Positions 9,859-20,775 of a stretch of DNA of 64,000 bases are shown piece after piece (positions within the stretch are counted from its first letter, which is position 1; each line of letters starts with the position of its first letter). Source of the DNA: Ilyonectria destructans (lineage: Eukaryota > Ascomycota > Sordariomycetes > Hypocreales > Nectriaceae); NCBI GenBank assembly GCA_020740775.1, contig JAHEWK010000001.1, forward strand, positions 6,634,001 to 6,698,000, written 5' to 3'. The notes beneath the pieces are model-generated. The model saw only the letters and a list, made by a program, of their open reading frames with translations, was not told the DNA's origin and did no database searches. A program made the translations under genes and the position numbers.

Positions 9859-11792
9859 ATGTCATCGACCGAATCGAAAGAGAAGTCTCGCCGTCCCATT
9901 CGGATTGGCAATGCATCTGGTGCCATTGGCGACGGGTAAGTGATGATCGCCCTTCCGTATGACAACACCTGGTTGACAAGTTCAGGCTTGATCAGGTTTT
10001 CCGACTGGCATCTTCCGGCGCCGTGGATGCCATTACGGCCGATTATCTCGCAGAGTTCAACATTGCGTGGAAGGCAATCGAATTGCAATCACGGCCTGAT
10101 CTGGGATATGAACCCAACTTTCTCGAACAATTAGCCTACAACAACGGAGATGGTGCCCGCGCGGTGGCCAACAACAACGTCAAGGTTGTCCACGATGGCG
10201 GCGCTCTCAATCCTAAGGGTTTAGCTGAGAAAGTCGATTCGTACTTTCGCAGCTTGGGAATTAGACACATGAAGGTCGCTTGGGTCGAAGGCGACAATGT
10301 CACCGAACAGATCAGGACCAATCGATTCGGGAACCCGCAGCACCTGGACCAAGCTGGCCGAAAGTTTGAGACTGAGGGGAAACAAATACTCGCGGCAAAC
10401 GTGTATACAGGGCAGAGAGGTATCATCAAGGCACTCGAAAAAGGTGCAGACATTGTGATCTGCGGCCGGTGCTGCGATGCGTCCCCTGTCATGGCACTTG
10501 CATCCTGGCACTGGGGTTGGAAACCGACCGAATACAACCAAATTGCCGGCAGTCTCATGGCTGGACATCTCATCGAATGCGGTGCCTATGTGACTGGCGG
10601 GAACTACTGTGGCGCTCAAGAAATTGCCCAACTCCATCATGTCGGGTACCCAATTGCAGAAATTGCAGCAGACGGGACATGCATCGTCACCAAGCCCGAG
10701 GGCACCAACGGGGCCGTTACGGTAGACACATGCAAGGGCCAACTCCTATACGAGATTCAAGGATCGAAATATCTCAATCCTGATGTTGTGGCGCGAATCG
10801 ATGGCGCCTGTCTTGAACAAGTCGGCAAGGACCGAGTCAGACTGTCGGGAATCGTGGGAATCCCTCCACCCCAGACTGCAAAGGTCGCCATCAGTGTTTT
10901 GGGCGGCTTCCAGGCCGAGATCTCAGCATACGCCGCAGGGCTCGACACTGATTTCAAGTTCAACTTGATGAAAGAACAAGTCCTGGGTCAAATCAATTTG
11001 GCAGATTTCACAACATTCAGCATTGAGAAATACGGGTCTGTAGGTACCAACCCTCGGTCACAGAAGTCCTGCACTGTCCAGTTTCGTTTTTTCGCCCAAA
11101 GTCCGAAGAAGGAGGCCTTCACTCAATTCCGGAGGGCCATCTTTTACAACGGAATGCAGGGTTATTGTGGTCTGCACCTCGGGATGGACTGGCGGACAAT
11201 GGAGCCCAAGCCGTATGTTCGGTACTTCCCCGCTTTGATCCCTCAGGAAGTTCTTCCCAACTTGACGGTACACTTCACCTCGGGAGAGAAGTATGCTGTT
11301 CCGCAGCCGAACTTCAAAGACATGAGAGCGATCTCAGAGTCTCCTTTGGCTATTAGTCCCGCGTTAGCGAATTCGCCATCCACAAACGGACGATTGATCA
11401 GGCGTCCCCTCGGTGACCTCTTCTTCGCCCGGAGTGGCGACAAGGGCGGCAACGCGAACGTTGGCTTCTGGGTGCGAGATCCGAAAGCATTCTCCTTTGC
11501 GCAGGCCTATTTGACGGTACCGAAACTGATTGAACTTCTGGCCGACGACTGGGACGCTCAGTACTCTATTGAACGGTGTGAGTTCCCGCACCTCAACGCG
11601 GTCCACTTCGTGATCAAGGGGATTTTGCAGGACGGAGTAAGTAGTAGCAGTGTGCTTGATGGATTTGGGAAGAGTATTTCGGAGTTTTTGAGGGCCAGGG
11701 TCGATGATTTGCCGCATGAATTAGTCCAAGCCGAAGAGCAGCGACGTATGAGTGCCCAGCAAAAAGCCAACTCATCGCGAGCGACATTGTAG
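9859..11792 (+). CDS. AtuA-family protein, copy 2 (627 aa, two exons)
   Basis: Exons 9859-9935 and 9986-11792 give 627 aa. The 50-bp intron starts GTAAGT; the acceptor at 9985 is chosen because it keeps phase and restores the family sequence GDGLDQVFRLASSGAVDAITADYLAE. Family blocks: IRIGNASGAIGDG near residue 14, GADIVICGRCCDASPV, GHLIECGAYVTGGNYCG, and the C-terminal FARSGDKGGNANVGFWV typical of the AtuA ferredoxin-fold domain. It is the most divergent of the three copies: Cys-Cys replaces Val-Ala/Ser in the CGR..DA block, and it lacks the introns of the others. The role of AtuA is unknown even in Pseudomonas, where it is encoded with citronellol/geraniol degradation genes. Ends ATL, so no PTS1. 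Confidence 0.88.
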
Positions 11793-12289
11793 TAGAGAGT
11801 AGATGTGAATTATCCTACATAGACAGTTATATCTGCAAATACAACAATTTATTTGATGATATTATCGCTGAAACATGCGACAACCTTTGAGAACCTACCT
11901 GTATGATCTTTAATAATCCTAAGAATTAGTCTTATTCCCTTAATTAGGTGTGTCCTCAATCCTTATCAGTGAGATTGAGGCATGCACTCGTATGCAAGCA
12001 TCAAGATACATGTGTCCGAATAGCAATACTCTTGAACAAATGATACGTCGCATTCATTCCAGCTCCTCATACTGTCGGTCAGAGCTGGCCGAAACGGGTG
12101 ACCGTCCGAGGCAGCCAGCGGATCGAGCCGAGGCAAATGGCACGGCCCTGGTATGGAACGGCGGGGTAAGTGCTGGGTGGGCGAAGAATAATTAGTGGGA
12201 GATTGCCCCAGATTCATCTCATGATCTCCAACATTGGCAGTTCAGACCTCGAAAATATCTCTTTATTTCATTTGCATTGAGTCTAAATC
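11793..12289. other. intergenic region between AtuA copy 2 and the MaoC gene
   Basis: A 497-bp gap with an AT-rich 3' part of AtuA copy 2 and the MaoC promoter. Only a partial cluster element (GATTCATC near 12211) occurs. No gene was seen. Confidence 0.5.
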
Positions 12290-13367
12290 ATGAGTTCGAG
12301 CGACAGACCCGTGAAGAATGCCTCCGGGCGATACGATAATGTCGACTTCCGCAAAGCGGCTGGGTACAAATACCCGCCGTTGAAGTGCAGCTATAACCGC
12401 CGAGATGTGCTCCTCTTTGTAAGTGCACTCTCTCTGCCTACTGCCATCAAGCCGCTGACTAGACACCTATAGGCCAATGCAATTGGAGCGAAGGCGGAGG
12501 AGCTCCACTTGCTTTACGAGCTTCACCCAAAGTTCGCTACGTTCCCGACGTTTCCTATCAATCTGGCTTTCAAGCAGACGGACCAGGATGTCTTTGACTT
12601 CATCTCACGCATGATTTCGGGAGAAGTTCCTGGGACGCCGCCGTTCGACGCACAGAAGTCCGTGGACGGTGAGAGAGGAATTGAGATCTTAAAGACGATT
12701 CCCACCAGCTCGGAAGGATTGGACCTCGAGATCCAGAATAAAGTTGTTGGTGTTTATGACAAAGGTAAAACCCAACGCAAACACACTCGCGGCATTGACT
12801 GACTCGTGTCTTACATCAGGTGGCGCCATGATTCTCGAAGCTGAGCAGGAGCTCGTGGATGTCAAGACAGGAACCGTCTACGCCAAGATGAACTCAATGT
12901 CTTTCGGTATCGGCCAAGGCGGCTATGACGGCCCTCGCGGTCCATCCAAGCCTTCGCCCAAGCCTCCCGCCCGGGCTCCTGATGCTGTCCACGCTTTCCA
13001 GACGACTCCAGAGATTGCTCTTCTCTACAGACTCTGCGGTGATTACAATCCCATGCATGCAGACCCAGATTTTGGATCGCGTGCCGGCTTCAAGGGATGC
13101 ATCCTCCACGGTCTCGGCACCTGGAACATTGCAGCTCACGGCGTCTTGAAGGAGCTCGGAGGTTCTGACCCTAGTCGCTTCAAGAAGTTTGGCGCCCGAT
13201 TCAAGAGTGTTGTGTATCCTGGCGACGAACTTGAGACCAGAATGTGGGTGGTCGGGTCCAAAGGTGGTGTTGACGATATTATGTTTGAGACGATTGTTAA
13301 AGGCGATGGGCGAGTGGCATTGTCCAACGGCTACGCTCAAATTGCGCAGAGCGGCAGCAAGTTGTAA
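12290..13367 (+). CDS. MaoC-like (R)-specific enoyl-CoA hydratase, peroxisomal (322 aa)
   Basis: Exons 12290-12418, 12473-12764 and 12820-13367 give 322 aa. It is a double hot-dog hydratase 2 like the C-terminal part of fungal peroxisomal multifunctional enzymes, adding water to trans-2-enoyl-CoA to give (R)-3-hydroxyacyl-CoA. The hydratase-2 motif YRLCGDYNPMH is at 210-220, with catalytic Asp215 and His220, followed by AGFKGCILHG. The first half carries the substrate-binding hot-dog fold. The protein ends SKL, a perfect PTS1. In the cluster it would act on the CoA thioester made by a ligase; having both an R-type hydratase and two crotonases suggests two different hydration steps or stereochemistries. 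Function of family certain, substrate unknown. Confidence 0.92.
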
Positions 13368-13525
13368 ATAAGAAGTATAAAATAATTCATCCACCTATTA
13401 TTTCTAGTCATGAATCGTCTTAGTATGCGTGAATGCAGATCTGAGGTAATTGGCGAGGCGAGAACTCACCAAGTTCAAGGATGGCAAGAAATATTATCGG
13501 TAATTAAAATGCATATTTATAAAAT

Positions 13526-14425
13526 CTAGATATGTGACGGGAACCATTTGGGATCTCGCTTCTCTCGGTACGCAGCCAAGCCCTCGCTCGCGTTCTTGCT
13601 TCGCAGCATGGCCTCTGCCCACAGTTCCTGTCCTCTCATCGTAGCCCTGCTCACGCCCGTTTCCCATACCTCTCGCGCACCCAGGCGGGAGATGATGACG
13701 CTGTCTGGGCTTAAACTGGCGATCTCAGAGGCGTAGTCCAAAGTTCTCTCCAGCAGTTTATCCTGGGGGACGATCTCCTTGATAAGACCCCATTGCACAC
13801 CCTCCTCCGCTGAGAGTGTCCGGCCGGTCAGAACAAGATCCATTGTGCGATGGTTCCCGAAGAGCAGCATCGATCTGGGGAGCGCGCCTGCAAGGGCTGA
13901 AACGCCGCGAAGGACTTCGGGGAGACGAAATGTTGCATTTGGGGACGCGAAAATGACATCGGCATTGAGTACAATTTCGAAGCCGCCACCTGGGATGTTA
14001 GTCTTGCCGTAGAGTGTACATTGTCAATGTGTCTTACCATGCGCATGCCCATTGCAGGCGATAATGATTGGCTTCTTTCCAGTCCTATTCGTCATTCCCC
14101 CGAAGCCACCAGAAGGATACTCGTGAGCGACATCGTTGGTCTTGATGATGTCGAATCTCTGCTTCAGGTCCATTCCCGCGCAGAATGCCTTGTCGCCTGC
14201 GCCAGTGAAGACAGCGCACCGCAGCTCAGGCTCACTGTCGTACCACTTCCACAGTGCACCGAGTTCAATTGTTGCCTCCACTGGCAGGCAATTGCGATAT
14301 TCTGGTCGGTTGATTGTAACTTGAAGAATGTGCTTGCGGGGGAAGCTAACAATGCTGTGTTCGACATGTGGGTAGGGGTTCTCGATCCACGAAGGGACAG
14401 GGTTCTTCGTTCGCGGTGTAGACAT
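13526..14425 (-). CDS. crotonase-family enoyl-CoA hydratase/isomerase 1 (283 aa)
   Basis: Exons 14425-14038 and 13989-13526 give 283 aa. Oxyanion-hole segments are DKAFCAGMDLK near 78-88 and ACNGHAHGGGFEI near 123-135. The first catalytic Glu of enoyl-CoA hydratases is kept (Glu154 in LPEVLRG), but the position of the second Glu is Asp180 (TMDLVLTG), so it may be an isomerase, lyase or specialised hydratase rather than a standard hydratase. The C-terminal tripeptide SHI is at best a weak PTS1. The neighbouring enzyme 2 on the opposite strand is similar in length and layout and probably paralogous. In the bacterial Atu pathway a crotonase (AtuE) hydrates isohexenyl-glutaconyl-CoA; equivalence is only an analogy. 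Confidence 0.88.
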
Positions 14426-15159
14426 GCTGGCGATGGATGCAATTGCGTAAACGGATTGTCGGGTCAGTGGATTGGCGAGAATGTGTATCCAATATTACAT
14501 TTCGGGAACCTCATCGACGAGCGTGAAGAGAGAAACCCCCCATTCCTCGTGAGAATTATCACCTCGGTTGCTGACGGGCAAAGAGACCCCGAGCGAAAAA
14601 GGAACTGTCCACCCTGGCTCTTCGGCCGACAAGATAACACTGAACAGCTTTTCAGGTCGATCAACCCGGCCGCCCGTATCACTGTGAATCTCGGTGCTGG
14701 GCGGATGATTACATGCCCCCCTGCGATGAATCACTAGTCTGCTCCTTGTCCAGCTTCCCCGCACTTTTCAAACTAAATTTACCAACTGTGGGGATGGGCC
14801 TCGGCCTCAACGTCAGCGGGATCCCTTCTCAGCGAGAGGGGGCGTCCAGGTGACAGGGAAGTGTGGCAGCTGGGGATTTGGGTACTTGGGTCAAGTCGTG
14901 GTTGAAGTCAGGGAGACGAAGCCCGAGAGAAGGGAGCGACTAGTGGTCAAACTGTTCCGACAGCCGGGGAGTTGCGGTAATGACTTGTCTATTTACGGGT
15001 GGCAGAGAATATTATCTGTTTGCCTTGCTTTTTATTGATTGAATTTTAGAATTCTGTCCATCAGTACTCACGCAATTTCTTGACCCCATTTTGCATTGAA
15101 CCTCACCCATTGCTTCTAATCCACCTCACCACTGCACTTTCTCAGACACACCCCAAAAC
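14426..15159. promoter_or_regulatory. divergent promoter of the two crotonase genes
   Basis: A 734-bp region between divergent crotonase genes. A one-mismatch cluster element lies at 14727-14736. Plus-strand open frames running through it are antisense to exon 1 of crotonase 1 and are not called. Confidence 0.55.
14727..14736 (-). promoter_or_regulatory. cluster element variant TAGTGATTCA (site 3)
   Basis: One mismatch to TAATGATTCA, read on the minus strand, 302 bp upstream of crotonase 1 and 424 bp upstream of crotonase 2. The downstream flank (GGGCATG within about 15 bp) resembles that of site 7. Confidence 0.45.
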
Positions 15160-16002
15160 ATGTCTCAAAACTCATATCCGACGGAGACGCCTCCACCTCC
15201 GACTCCAGCTTTTCTCAAACTTACCTTCCCTGCGCCACGAGTCGTCCTAATTCGCATGGACAGGCCAAAGGATCTCAATGCCATGTCCACAGCCGCCCAG
15301 TGGGAGATGGATTCTGTTTGGAAGTGGTTTGACGAAGAACCAAAACTCTCCGTAGCCATCATTACCGGAACTGGCAGAGCCTTTTCTGCCGGCGCCGATT
15401 TGAAGGAGTGGAACAACTCAATGTCAGACGATGCGGACCCGAGCAAGCGGATGGGAAATGCCCCAGCCTTCAAGCCTCTTAGTCGGCGCCTAGGGAAGAA
15501 GCCTGTCATTGCGGCAGTGAATGGCCTCGCTATGGGCGGTGGATGTGAGTTTATTGTCAACTGCGACCTGGTCGTCGCAGCCGACGACGCATATTTCGGC
15601 CTCCCTGAGGTTCGGCGTGGAATCGCGGCCATTGGTGGAGCACTCCCTCGGTTGATACGGACCATCGGTTTACAGAGGGCATCCGAGTTCGCTCTTACTG
15701 GGCGAAATGTTTCCGCACAAGAGATGCTTCAGTGGGGTGTTGTCAACAAGGTGGTTCCCAAAGAGGAAGTTGTCCAGGAAGCAGTTAAATTTGCGGAAAT
15801 GATTGCAAAGAACAGCCCAGATGCTATTATCTGCACACGAGCGGGCCTCCGTCAAGGATGGGAGACGGCATCAGTGGAAAGAGCCGTGGAATGGACGCTG
15901 GAGAAGGAGTTCGCCGAGCTTCAGAAAGGAGAAAATATTCTAGAGGGTCTAAAGGCGTTCTCAGAGAAGAGGGAACCGAGATGGAAAGGAAGTCGGTTGT
16001 GA
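15160..16002 (+). CDS. crotonase-family enoyl-CoA hydratase 2, peroxisomal (280 aa)
   Basis: Single-exon crotonase. Oxyanion-hole segments are GRAFSAGADLKE (72-83) and NGLAMGGGCEF (121-131). Both catalytic Glu residues of classical enoyl-CoA hydratase are present: Glu150 in GLPEVRRG and Glu176 in RASEFALTG. It therefore should hydrate a 2-enoyl-CoA to an (S)-3-hydroxyacyl-CoA. The protein ends SRL, a canonical PTS1, so it should share the peroxisome with ligase 1 and the MaoC hydratase. Length (280 aa) is normal for the family. The start is the first ATG after a C/A-rich leader. It is divergent from crotonase 1, which has Asp at the second position; the pair probably arose by duplication and took on different steps. 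Confidence 0.92.
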   Translation: MSQNSYPTETPPPPTPAFLKLTFPAPRVVLIRMDRPKDLNAMSTAAQWEMDSVWKWFDEEPKLSVAIITGTGRAFSAGADLKEWNNSMSDDADPSKRMGNAPAFKPLSRRLGKKPVIAAVNGLAMGGGCEFIVNCDLVVAADDAYFGLPEVRRGIAAIGGALPRLIRTIGLQRASEFALTGRNVSAQEMLQWGVVNKVVPKEEVVQEAVKFAEMIAKNSPDAIICTRAGLRQGWETASVERAVEWTLEKEFAELQKGENILEGLKAFSEKREPRWKGSRL

Positions 16003-16140
16003 GTGATTTTACCAATAGTCTAGTCACATTAATTCGAAACACACGGGAGTGTATAGAAAGGCATTATTCATGTTACCGATAAATGCTGTGTTAACATGCA
16101 TCCGCAGCAATAGCAAAGTTAAGACAGATGGAAAGTCCGA

Positions 16141-16150
16141 TGAATCATTC
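16141..16150 (-). promoter_or_regulatory. cluster element variant GAATGATTCA (site 4)
   Basis: Keeps the full palindromic core ATGAATCAT but has G at the first position of the 10-mer. It is on the minus strand, about 140 bp past the crotonase 2 stop and about 790 bp before MFS 1. Confidence 0.4.
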
Positions 16151-16220
16151 TTTGGGAGTTATCATGGTTCAGTTGTGATACTGTTAGTGCCGCTGCTGCT
16201 CGCCAGGCTTGGTTCTCCAA

Positions 16221-16230
16221 CAATGATTCA
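16221..16230 (+). promoter_or_regulatory. cluster element variant CAATGATTCA (site 5)
   Basis: One mismatch at the first base; the palindromic core ATGATTCAT is intact. It lies 80 bp from site 4, so the two could bind dimers cooperatively. Confidence 0.4.
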
Positions 16231-16451
16231 TCACCATTTAAGAGGTCACACCTCCCCGTGGATGTGACTACTGCATCGTTTACAGAAGATTAAGTACGTC
16301 TTGGCCCCTAAATCTCACCTTATATCTAATAGGAACTAATATGCACATCCTTACCGACCGTTCCGGCCTTGGCTAGACCGTTTAGATGGTCGTAGCCCTC
16401 GCGTGACAACTCTGGCTCCCCCTCTCGCTAGGTTGGTCAAGACGCCACCCC

Positions 16452-16461
16452 TAATGATTCA
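16452..16461 (+). promoter_or_regulatory. cluster element TAATGATTCA (site 6)
   Basis: Exact copy with flanks CCCC and TCGGCC, 481 bp upstream of the MFS 1 ATG. Confidence 0.6.
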
Positions 16462-16941
16462 TCGGCCAAGACGCGAATACGCAAGCTTCGTGGAGCTATA
16501 TTGGGCCAAAAAAAGCTATCCTTGCACCCCACAGCACCGCCGCTTCCCCGCAAACATCAGCTGGATCATGGCTGCCATTTTCCGGGGTAGTCTGGGGTAA
16601 TGGGCTCGTGGCAGGGCCAAGAAGCATTGCCAGCTGGGTGATAGGCTGACTGTGGTTGCGGTGGCAGTTCGTGCCACAGGAAATCAGTTAATTTGACGAT
16701 GGATGAGCTGGTTTGAATGCTGGTAGTGCCACCTTGAAGTGTTCGGAGATGCAACCCCTCCTTACATCTTGACTTTGGCATTCGGGACATCTATAAGGCG
16801 CCGATCATCCCCCCCAACTTGTAAGAAGGGCTATATTAGACACCCATCCTCTACAAGTCCACAACCACCATCATCTAATATTTACTCAATCTCACTATTT
16901 CTCAAAGGTGCCGGCTTCAAGTTGCAGCGCGTCCTTCAACA

Positions 16942-18841
16942 ATGGAGGTTAGCAAAATCGAGAATACAGCAGAGCATCTCGACACAGTCGAGGATGAGAA
17001 GGAGCGAGCGAAGCGCGATAGCGATACCGCGTCAATCAACTCCGCCGCCCTAGGCGATGACCTACCACCTGGATACTTTTATTCCGTCCGCTTCATTGGA
17101 GCTATGGCTGTATGTACTACATCCTTATTCAGGTCGAACTTTGTGACTGATGAATTGCGCAGGGTTTCTGTTTCTCGGCCATCAGCGCGTACATCTTCCT
17201 GATCCTGCCAACCAATGTCTTGACCTACATCAACGCGGAAATCGGTCCGAGCAATTACATTGCATGGGTTAATATTGCTCGAACTCTGGCTCTGTCTTTC
17301 ACGTATACGATCCTCGGCCGCCTTTCTGATCTCTTTGGCCGCCGGTGGTTCTTCATTGGCGGCAACGTGGTTGCCCTGATTGGAATCATCATCTGCGCCT
17401 GCGCCAACAATGTGAATACCCTCATCGTCGGCAGCGCTGTCTACGGACTTGGTGAAACAGTCCAGCTCAGCTTCAACGTTGCAGTGGGAGAACTTGTACC
17501 GAACAAGTACAGACCTATGGTTTTGTCATTTGTCTTCCTCACAAACGCCCCCATTGCTACATTTGGGCCTATCATCGGTGTGTAGATGAGAACTATTCCT
17601 GACGAACATCAGCTAATTGTGTATAGCCCGAAAGTTTATTGAGAACCCCAATCTCGGGTGGCGCTGGTGCTACTATATCAACATCATCGACGTCGGCCTG
17701 GCCATCATCTTTCTCTTCTTCTTCTACCACCCGCCGACGTTCGAGCTGCTCCATGAGCGCAAGACTAAGCGCCAGATGCTCAAGGAGCTCGACTATGTTG
17801 GCATCTTCCTCTGGACTGCTGGTCTCACCCTCTTCCTCATGGGCGTCTCGTGGGGAGGCAAAATGTATCCGTGGAAGTCTGCAGCAACGATTTCGTCTCT
17901 TGTTATCGGTGCCCTGCTCTTGATTGCTCTGTTCGTTTGGGAGGCATTTGCCAACCTCAAATACCCAGCCATTCCAGTCAAGTTCTTTGCCAACCGTGGT
18001 TTCATGGCGTTGGTCTGTTGCGCCACCGTCGCCAGCAGTAAGTAATTTCTGTCAACAGCAAGATCGCCAGCTAATCAAGACAACAGTGTTCTACTATAGC
18101 GCTGTACTTCTGTGGCCGCAGCAAGTCCAGGCTCTCTTTACAAAGGATGTCACCTACGCCGGGTGGTTGTCCTGTACGGTGGCCTCTTCGACGGCACTCG
18201 GGCAGATCTGTGCCGGTTTAATCGTTCGTTGGGGTGGAAATGTTCGATACTGGCTAATCTTTTCGACCTTTGCCATGGTTGGTTTTGTCGCCGCATTGGC
18301 CTCACTCACCCCATCCGATAAGAACACCGGTATTGCCCTCACTATCCTTGGACCATTCTTCGTTGGCTTTATCGAGTTGGCATCTTTGGCCCTGGCTCCT
18401 CTTTTCTGCGCTGCCCAGGACATTGGACTTGCCTCTGGTTTGCTTGCCTCCATTCGCTCAGCAGGTGGCTCTATCGCGGTGGCAGTCTATACCTCAATAT
18501 TGAGCAACCGACTCACGGACACCATCCCCAACAACGTTATTCCAGCAGCCGAAAAGGCTGGACTCCCAGAGAGCCAGGCCTCGGATCTTCTCACGGCTCT
18601 TACTGCCGGCGACTTGTCCAGCTTCTCGGATGCAGTCCAAGCAGCAGTCGTGGGCGCTCTACCCAATGCGTATGCGCAAGCTTTCAAGACAGTGTACCTC
18701 GCGAGTTTGGGTTTTGGTGCTATCGCCATCGTCGGCTGCCTCTTCTCCAAGGATGCCAAGAAGCACTTGACGGATAAGGTAGAGAGACGGATGCATGACG
18801 GGAAGGCGACCAAGAAGACGCACACTACAGTTGATGTCTAA
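16942..18841 (+). CDS. Tri12-type MFS transporter 1 (582 aa, four exons)
   Basis: Exons 16942-17109, 17163-17577, 17627-18037 and 18087-18841 give 582 aa. It belongs to the fungal trichothecene-efflux-pump (Tri12) subfamily of MFS, about 14 membrane spans, in the plasma membrane. Marks are a hydrophilic N-terminal tail rich in Glu and Lys, the loop motif LGRLSDLFGRRWFF after the second or third span, GELVPNKYR, and FYHPPTFELL at the start of the central loop. MFS 2 at the other end of the cluster shares the last two. Members often export compounds, but many sit in catabolic clusters and may import substrate; direction cannot be read here. Three cluster elements lie upstream, so co-regulation with the enzymes is likely. 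There is no evidence of toxin biosynthesis genes nearby. Confidence 0.9.
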
Positions 18842-19632
18842 GTCCGTGTTCAATCGCAGATAGTTGTACAAAGAATGTCATTATGGTTAACCCTCTCATT
18901 CCAACATAATACTTTTCCATCCGTCTGGAATATTATCTTTAAGCCTTTAATTCGCATCACCGAAGCTGTGAGTAGGAAAGTGCCAAGGTCTATGGTCGCA
19001 CATAGGATGATGAGGTCTGCAAAAGGGGCAAATGCCCAAAATCCCAAAATGCCCAAAATTGAGAGCAGATTGCTATTTCAGGAATATACCATGGCTTTCA
19101 GCTATCTACACAAACTAAACCTACATAAATAAGCTTCTTTTATAATATTATCATCTACAGTAAATTTATTATTCTTAAATACTTAATAGTATACTAAATA
19201 TTAAGGATTAGTACACTAAATATTAGGGGCTAAGTGTGCTAAAGGTTAAGGGCCTTGTGGTAATTATAGAAGGTCCCTATAGTACTAAACGTTTTGGGGC
19301 TAGATGCACTGAAAATTAGCTAGAGGCACTATAAATTAGTAGGGAGATATACATAAATTAGAGGTTTAGCGCTAATACTTAGGGGTTAGCTAAATTAAGT
19401 GCAATTTCCGAGTTTTGGGATTTTGCCCGTAAGCACCTTTGCGGACCTTGTCTAATGTGCCACCGTAAAGGTCCGCTGGGTCCAACTCTACGATTTGTGT
19501 AAAGAACTCATATGGGCTCTACAACAGAAAACTACAGAATGCAAGAGTAAAAATATCAGAAACGAACCAGGTTGTAGAACTTATGTATTTCTCTAGGACA
19601 TTTAATTTGTGATACAGGCTACAATAAGCTGT
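18842..19632. other. AT-rich intergenic region between MFS 1 and the SDR gene
   Basis: The gap holds the converging 3' ends of MFS 1 and the SDR gene. Its central part is markedly AT-rich and repetitive (see 19130-19420). No open frame encodes a recognisable protein. Confidence 0.5.
19130..19420. repeat. degenerate AT-rich repeat, possible RIP-mutated relic
   Basis: Imperfect copies of a unit around ACTAAATATTAGGGG recur (for example near 19192, 19212 and beyond), with many TA steps and almost no C on the plus strand. This composition differs sharply from both neighbours. It fits either a decayed, repeat-induced-point-mutated element or a simple AT-rich minisatellite; no transposase remnant is visible. 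Confidence 0.4.
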
Positions 19633-20476
19633 CTAGCAATTCCACCCACCATCAACACTGACAGAATTGCCACTAATGTAACTTGCATCGTCACTGAGAA
19701 GGAAAGCAATCAACGTGGCTACTTCTTCGGGCCGTCCAGTTCTCTTGAGTGCAACGTCGTTCATTGTCTCCTTTTCAAATTGTTTATCAGCACCCGACTC
19801 CACAGCCACTGCTGCTGCTGCCCTATACATGGGTGTATCGATCCGGCCTCTGCATCTGTGTCAGTAACTGCGCTTATCTAAGTTGGGTGGGAAAGACCTA
19901 CGGGCAGATCGCGTTTACACGGATTCCTCGTTCTCCAACATCCCTCGCCGCAGAGCGCGTCAATCCTAGCACGGCGTGTTTGCTTGCCGAGTACGCGCCA
20001 TTCTTCTCTCGTCCAATCAACCCGGCGATGGAGCTGGCATTGACAATGCTGCCGTTGTTGGAAATGTTCTTGATCTGCGCCTTCATGCAGTGCATCAGGC
20101 CTGTGGTGTTGACTCCAAACACAAACTCCCACTCTTCAAAGTCCTGGTTCTCGATGGCGCCGTGATCACCCCCGATGCTCTTGGGAATGACACCAGCCAA
20201 GTTAGCGGCACCGTCGAGACGGCCAAAGCGCTTTACTGTCTGCTCAATCCAGTCGAGAACTTGGTCGTATTTCCGAACATCTAGCGGAAAAGCAAAGACT
20301 TCAGTTTTGTATTCAGACTCGATGTCTCTTTGCGCCTTTTCGAGACCTTCTTTGGAAACATCGGCGATGGATATTTTTGCCCCTCTGCTGGCCAGGAGCT
20401 TTGCTGTGGCCAGGCCGATCCCAGAAGCAGCTCCAGTGATGGCAATGACCTTGCCGGCTAGCTGTGTGTTTGCCAT
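19633..20476 (-). CDS. short-chain dehydrogenase/reductase (263 aa)
   Basis: Exons 20476-19902 and 19849-19633 give 263 aa of a classical SDR. The cofactor motif TGAASGIG is at 14-21, Asp39 after the second strand (SIADV) favours NAD(H), NLAG at 92-95 replaces NNAG, and the catalytic Ser is 148/149 with Tyr162-x3-Lys166 (YSASK). The C-terminus SGNSVSVDGGW is typical. It should oxidise an alcohol or 3-hydroxyacyl-CoA, or reduce a ketone; in the cluster it could follow hydration, comparable to AtuB/AtuG of the bacterial pathway (analogy). The ATG at 20476 gives the standard N-terminus; an in-frame ATG at 20503 would add nine residues. Its 299-bp upstream region, shared with the 3' end of AtuA copy 3, has no exact cluster element. 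Confidence 0.9.
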
Positions 20477-20775
20477 GATATTATGATCGACAAATGTTTT
20501 CAAATATCGTTAATATTGTTCAAGATGATCCCCGTTGAATATGAGCTGTTAATTTGACTCTTTGCTGAAATCGCGGGTACTTAAGTGGTTGCTCGCGGTA
20601 ACCGATTTCCGGCATCGTGTCCCCCGCACTGCATTCGTCATGAGGTCCCTTACTCTAGCCGACGAAGGTCCTGTGTCAAACTGAATTGTTTAGGCTCGGT
20701 TAATGCTGATTTTCCGGTTGTATTGAAGTGCGGTAATTGTCTAGCTTAGTCTAATCCTACTTTTCCGCGCCACGG

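Larger units (their letters stand above)
16003..16941. promoter_or_regulatory. promoter of MFS transporter 1 with three cluster elements
   Basis: A 939-bp intergenic region. It holds the exact element at 16452-16461 and two variants at 16141-16150 and 16221-16230, the highest density in the window. No coding region is seen. Confidence 0.55.

Noticed and set aside
19130..19420. Intact transposon in the AT-rich island
   Set aside because: No transposase or reverse-transcriptase frame and no terminal repeats visible.
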